Of a DNA stretch of 64,000 bases, positions 62,380 through 64,000 are shown piece after piece (position 1 is the stretch's first letter; every line of letters starts with the position of its first letter). The notes beneath the pieces are model-generated. The model did no database searches. It was not told the DNA's origin and worked only from the letters and a program-made list of their open reading frames with translations. The stretch is from contig OZ244795.1 in assembly GCA_965219925.1 (NCBI GenBank), forward strand, positions 1,860,001 through 1,924,000. The letters run 5' to 3'. Position numbers and translations under genes: made by a program. This DNA is from Bin87 sp965219925. GTDB taxonomy: Bacteria; Chloroflexota; Dehalococcoidia; Lucifugimonadales; UBA3495.

Positions 62380-62411
62380 CTTCTGGATTCCCGCGAAAGT
62401 GGGAATGACGG
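62380..62411. repeat. REP-like short palindrome
   Basis: TTCTGGATTCCCGCG, AAAG, TGGGAATGACGGT; related to 41018-41048. Confidence 0.6.
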
Positions 62412-62469
62412 TGGTTAATTGGTGCATATGCGATAACCCCGTCTGAACGAGCGGGATGATTGCAAAGTC

Positions 62470-62545
62470 CCTGGACACCCGCTCATGGTGAGCTTGTCGA
62501 ACCATCGGCGACCGTCCTTCGACAGGCTCAGGACGAGCGGGTAGG
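62470..62545. repeat. Partial dispersed intergenic repeat
   Basis: CACCCGCTCATGGTGAGCTT, GTCGAACCATCGGCGACCGT, CCTTCGACAGGCTCAGGACG; related to the copy at 58490-58560. The whole 62191-62945 region carries only repeats and the rpoB leader. Confidence 0.7.
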
Positions 62546-62715
62546 GTCAACCCTCGTAACTTTGCAATCGTCCTGCTACACGAGTGTAACTGTTCAGACT
62601 TGCGGGGATCTGCCGACTATTCGGCCTATTGTGGAGGGGGCAACGAAGTACGGAATTTCCACTGCAAACCGCTTTCGTCCTCTCAAACGTGAACAGTTAT
62701 AACGCGTACGGTTTA

Positions 62716-62744
62716 TTGACAAAACTGTATGAATCGTATAGGAT
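62716..62744 (+). promoter_or_regulatory. Sigma-70 promoter for rpoB
   Basis: TTGACA (62716-62721), 17-bp spacer, TAGGAT (62739-62744). The transcript would have a leader of about 195 nt before rpoB. Confidence 0.65.
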
Positions 62745-62831
62745 TATTGAATCCACGATGCATTGTATGCAAGTATTTACGACTGCACCACAGCACCGCC
62801 TGCACCATCTGTTCTAATTAGGCTATAGAGC

Positions 62832-62861
62832 CGGCTTGCCTATCGGGGGCGAGCCGTCTTG
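62832..62861 (+). promoter_or_regulatory. Leader hairpin before rpoB
   Basis: CGGCTTGCC pairs with GGCGAGCCG (one G-U wobble) around TATCGGG, followed by TCTTG. Located in the transcribed leader, it could be an attenuator that ties polymerase synthesis to need. Speculative. Confidence 0.35.
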
Positions 62862-62945
62862 GTGTGTCTATGCTCCGGACGGAAGGGCAGGCGTTTACGT
62901 CGTTAAGCACCGCCACCCCGGAACTGCGTTAGGAGTGTCTTATTT

Positions 62946-64000
62946 ATGGTTTTGACCCGTAAACGCCAGGGCCGCAACGACCGCGGTTTGACTGCCCGAG
63001 ATGTAAAGACTTATTCAGAATCAAGCATTGGCAATTTGCTGGACGTACCGAATCTGATTCGGAGCCAGATCGAGTCGTTTGACTGGTTCAAGACGAAAGG
63101 ACTGGCCGAAACGTTCAAGGACTGCTCACCGATAGTCGCCGGCATTACGCGGCGGTTTGCCAACGGTGAAGCCTCTCGAAGAGCCGAGCGCTTTGAGCTG
63201 TATTTCCTGGATCACTGGTTCGACCCGCCCCAGTTTTCGCCGGAGGAATGTCGGGAGCGGGAGATAACGTTCTCGCAACCGTTGTACGTGCAGGCTCAAT
63301 TGCGCGACCAGGAGACGGGCGAGATAACCCAGTCGGATATTTTCTTCGGCGACGTGCCGATGATGACCGACACCGGCACGTTTATCATCAATGGGGCGGA
63401 ACGCGTGCTGGTCAGCCAGTTGCAGCGCGCTCCCAGCGTGTATTACGAACGGGAACCGTCCACCGACCCGCCATGCCCGGAATGCGGTGTCAACGAGCCC
63501 TGGTATTACAAGGGCCGCATATCGGCCAGCCGGGGCGCGCGGATCGAGATGTCCACGTGGTCTCACTACTACGCCAGGCGGCGGAACCTGCCTGAGTGCA
63601 TCACGGTGAGCGTGGACCGGCGGCGGAGGATGAGTATATCTACGTTCCTGCACGCTCTGGGCGTGGTTAGCGCCGCGGAAATGCAGGACCTGTTTGCGGA
63701 CATCAACGCGGGAGAGTGCCGTCCCTTTATCGCGGGAATACCACCCGCGGAAGACCGGGATTACAACCCTAAAGAGGAAGAATTGCGCTCCCTGTGGGAC
63801 CGGATACATCCGGACCGGGAGTACAGTCACGAGCAGGCCCACCGGATTGGGCTGGCGCAACGCAACCTGTACAAGTGGCTGCGCCCCGGCGAGCCGGCAG
63901 TGCAAGTCGATGCTGCCTGCACCTTCGTGCTGAACCACTTTTTCGACGGGCGGCGGTTCGATCTGGGAGAAGTGGGCCGCATCAAGGTTGACCAGCGATT
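62946..64000 (+). CDS. rpoB: DNA-directed RNA polymerase beta subunit (5' part, runs off window)
   Basis: ATG 62946 with AGGAG 11 bases upstream; 351 complete codons are visible. The N-terminus reads V-P-N-L-I-R-S-Q-I-E-S-F-D-W-F, the conserved RpoB start, then L-Y-F-L-D-H-W-F, G-D-V-P-M-M-T-D-T-G-T-F-I-I-N-G-A-E-R-V-L-V-S-Q-L-Q-R and G-R-I-S-A-S-R-G-A-R-I-E. Between the two latter blocks is a short insertion with C-P-E-C-G at about 177-181. It is the core catalytic subunit of transcription; rpoC presumably follows outside the window. Confidence 0.97.
   Translation, partial: MVLTRKRQGRNDRGLTARDVKTYSESSIGNLLDVPNLIRSQIESFDWFKTKGLAETFKDCSPIVAGITRRFANGEASRRAERFELYFLDHWFDPPQFSPEECREREITFSQPLYVQAQLRDQETGEITQSDIFFGDVPMMTDTGTFIINGAERVLVSQLQRAPSVYYEREPSTDPPCPECGVNEPWYYKGRISASRGARIEMSTWSHYYARRRNLPECITVSVDRRRRMSISTFLHALGVVSAAEMQDLFADINAGECRPFIAGIPPAEDRDYNPKEEELRSLWDRIHPDREYSHEQAHRIGLAQRNLYKWLRPGEPAVQVDAACTFVLNHFFDGRRFDLGEVGRIKVDQR

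Noticed and set aside
62460..62702. 80-codon plus-strand frame before rpoB
   Set aside because: It reads through the intergenic repeat and the leader region; no ribosome-binding site.

Overview
The window reads as a chromosomal segment of a Chloroflexota bacterium, probably of the SAR202/Dehalococcoidia side. This is an inference from gene content: two cytosolic corrinoid reductive-dehalogenase-like proteins, two luciferase-like F420-type oxidoreductases, an enolase-superfamily enzyme, an amidohydrolase and a CoaX/CoaBC pair in the backbone. No 16S rRNA gene is present to confirm it.

The left part (about 1-40.7 kb) is an accessory island. It holds a Rep-like/unknown gene with a QHSG tandem repeat, HTH proteins, a type I restriction-modification operon (hsdM-hsdS-three extra genes-hsdR) followed by an Nmad3-type DNA-modification gene, an aspartic-protease-fold gene, two copies of an HTH/zinc-ribbon gene each followed by HEPN-domain genes, a PAS-LuxR regulator, a broken TPR lipoprotein, a RecB/Cas4-like nuclease with two decayed partial copies, a DMT-transporter fusion divergent from a 1249-residue SIR2 defence protein, surface proteins (Calx-beta, Fn3, leucine-rich), a histidine-decarboxylase-like enzyme fused to two ACT domains, a DUF3892 gene and an Mrr-type restriction enzyme. 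Decay is frequent: at least eight frameshifted or truncated genes, remnants of a TnpB-type transposase, of a DNA methyltransferase and of an IS end, and several small dispersed repeats.

The right part (about 41-64 kb) looks like stable chromosome: cupin, CDGSH protein, 2-keto-4-pentenoate hydratase-type enzyme, rsmI, a ThDP enzyme, the two dehalogenase-like paralogues, a pentapeptide-repeat/TIR-like protein, mandelate-racemase family enzyme, coaX-coaBC, two LLM oxidoreductases, tRNA-Gln(CTG), amidohydrolase, a family 2 glycosyltransferase, a secreted protein and the 5' part of rpoB running off the end. Its intergenic spaces carry a recurrent family of intergenic repeats that is not seen in the island.

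Functionally the island combines several layers of anti-invader genes (type I RM with extra genes, Nmad3, RecB-like nuclease, HEPN modules, SIR2, Mrr) with surface-exposed proteins. The most promising candidates for something undescribed are the three-gene insertion inside the hsd operon, the repeated HTH/Zn-ribbon plus HEPN module, the SIR2/DMT-fusion pair, and the decarboxylase-ACT-ACT fusion. Starts were re-chosen from ribosome-binding sites where possible. All functions are inferred by reading motifs; no database search was run.
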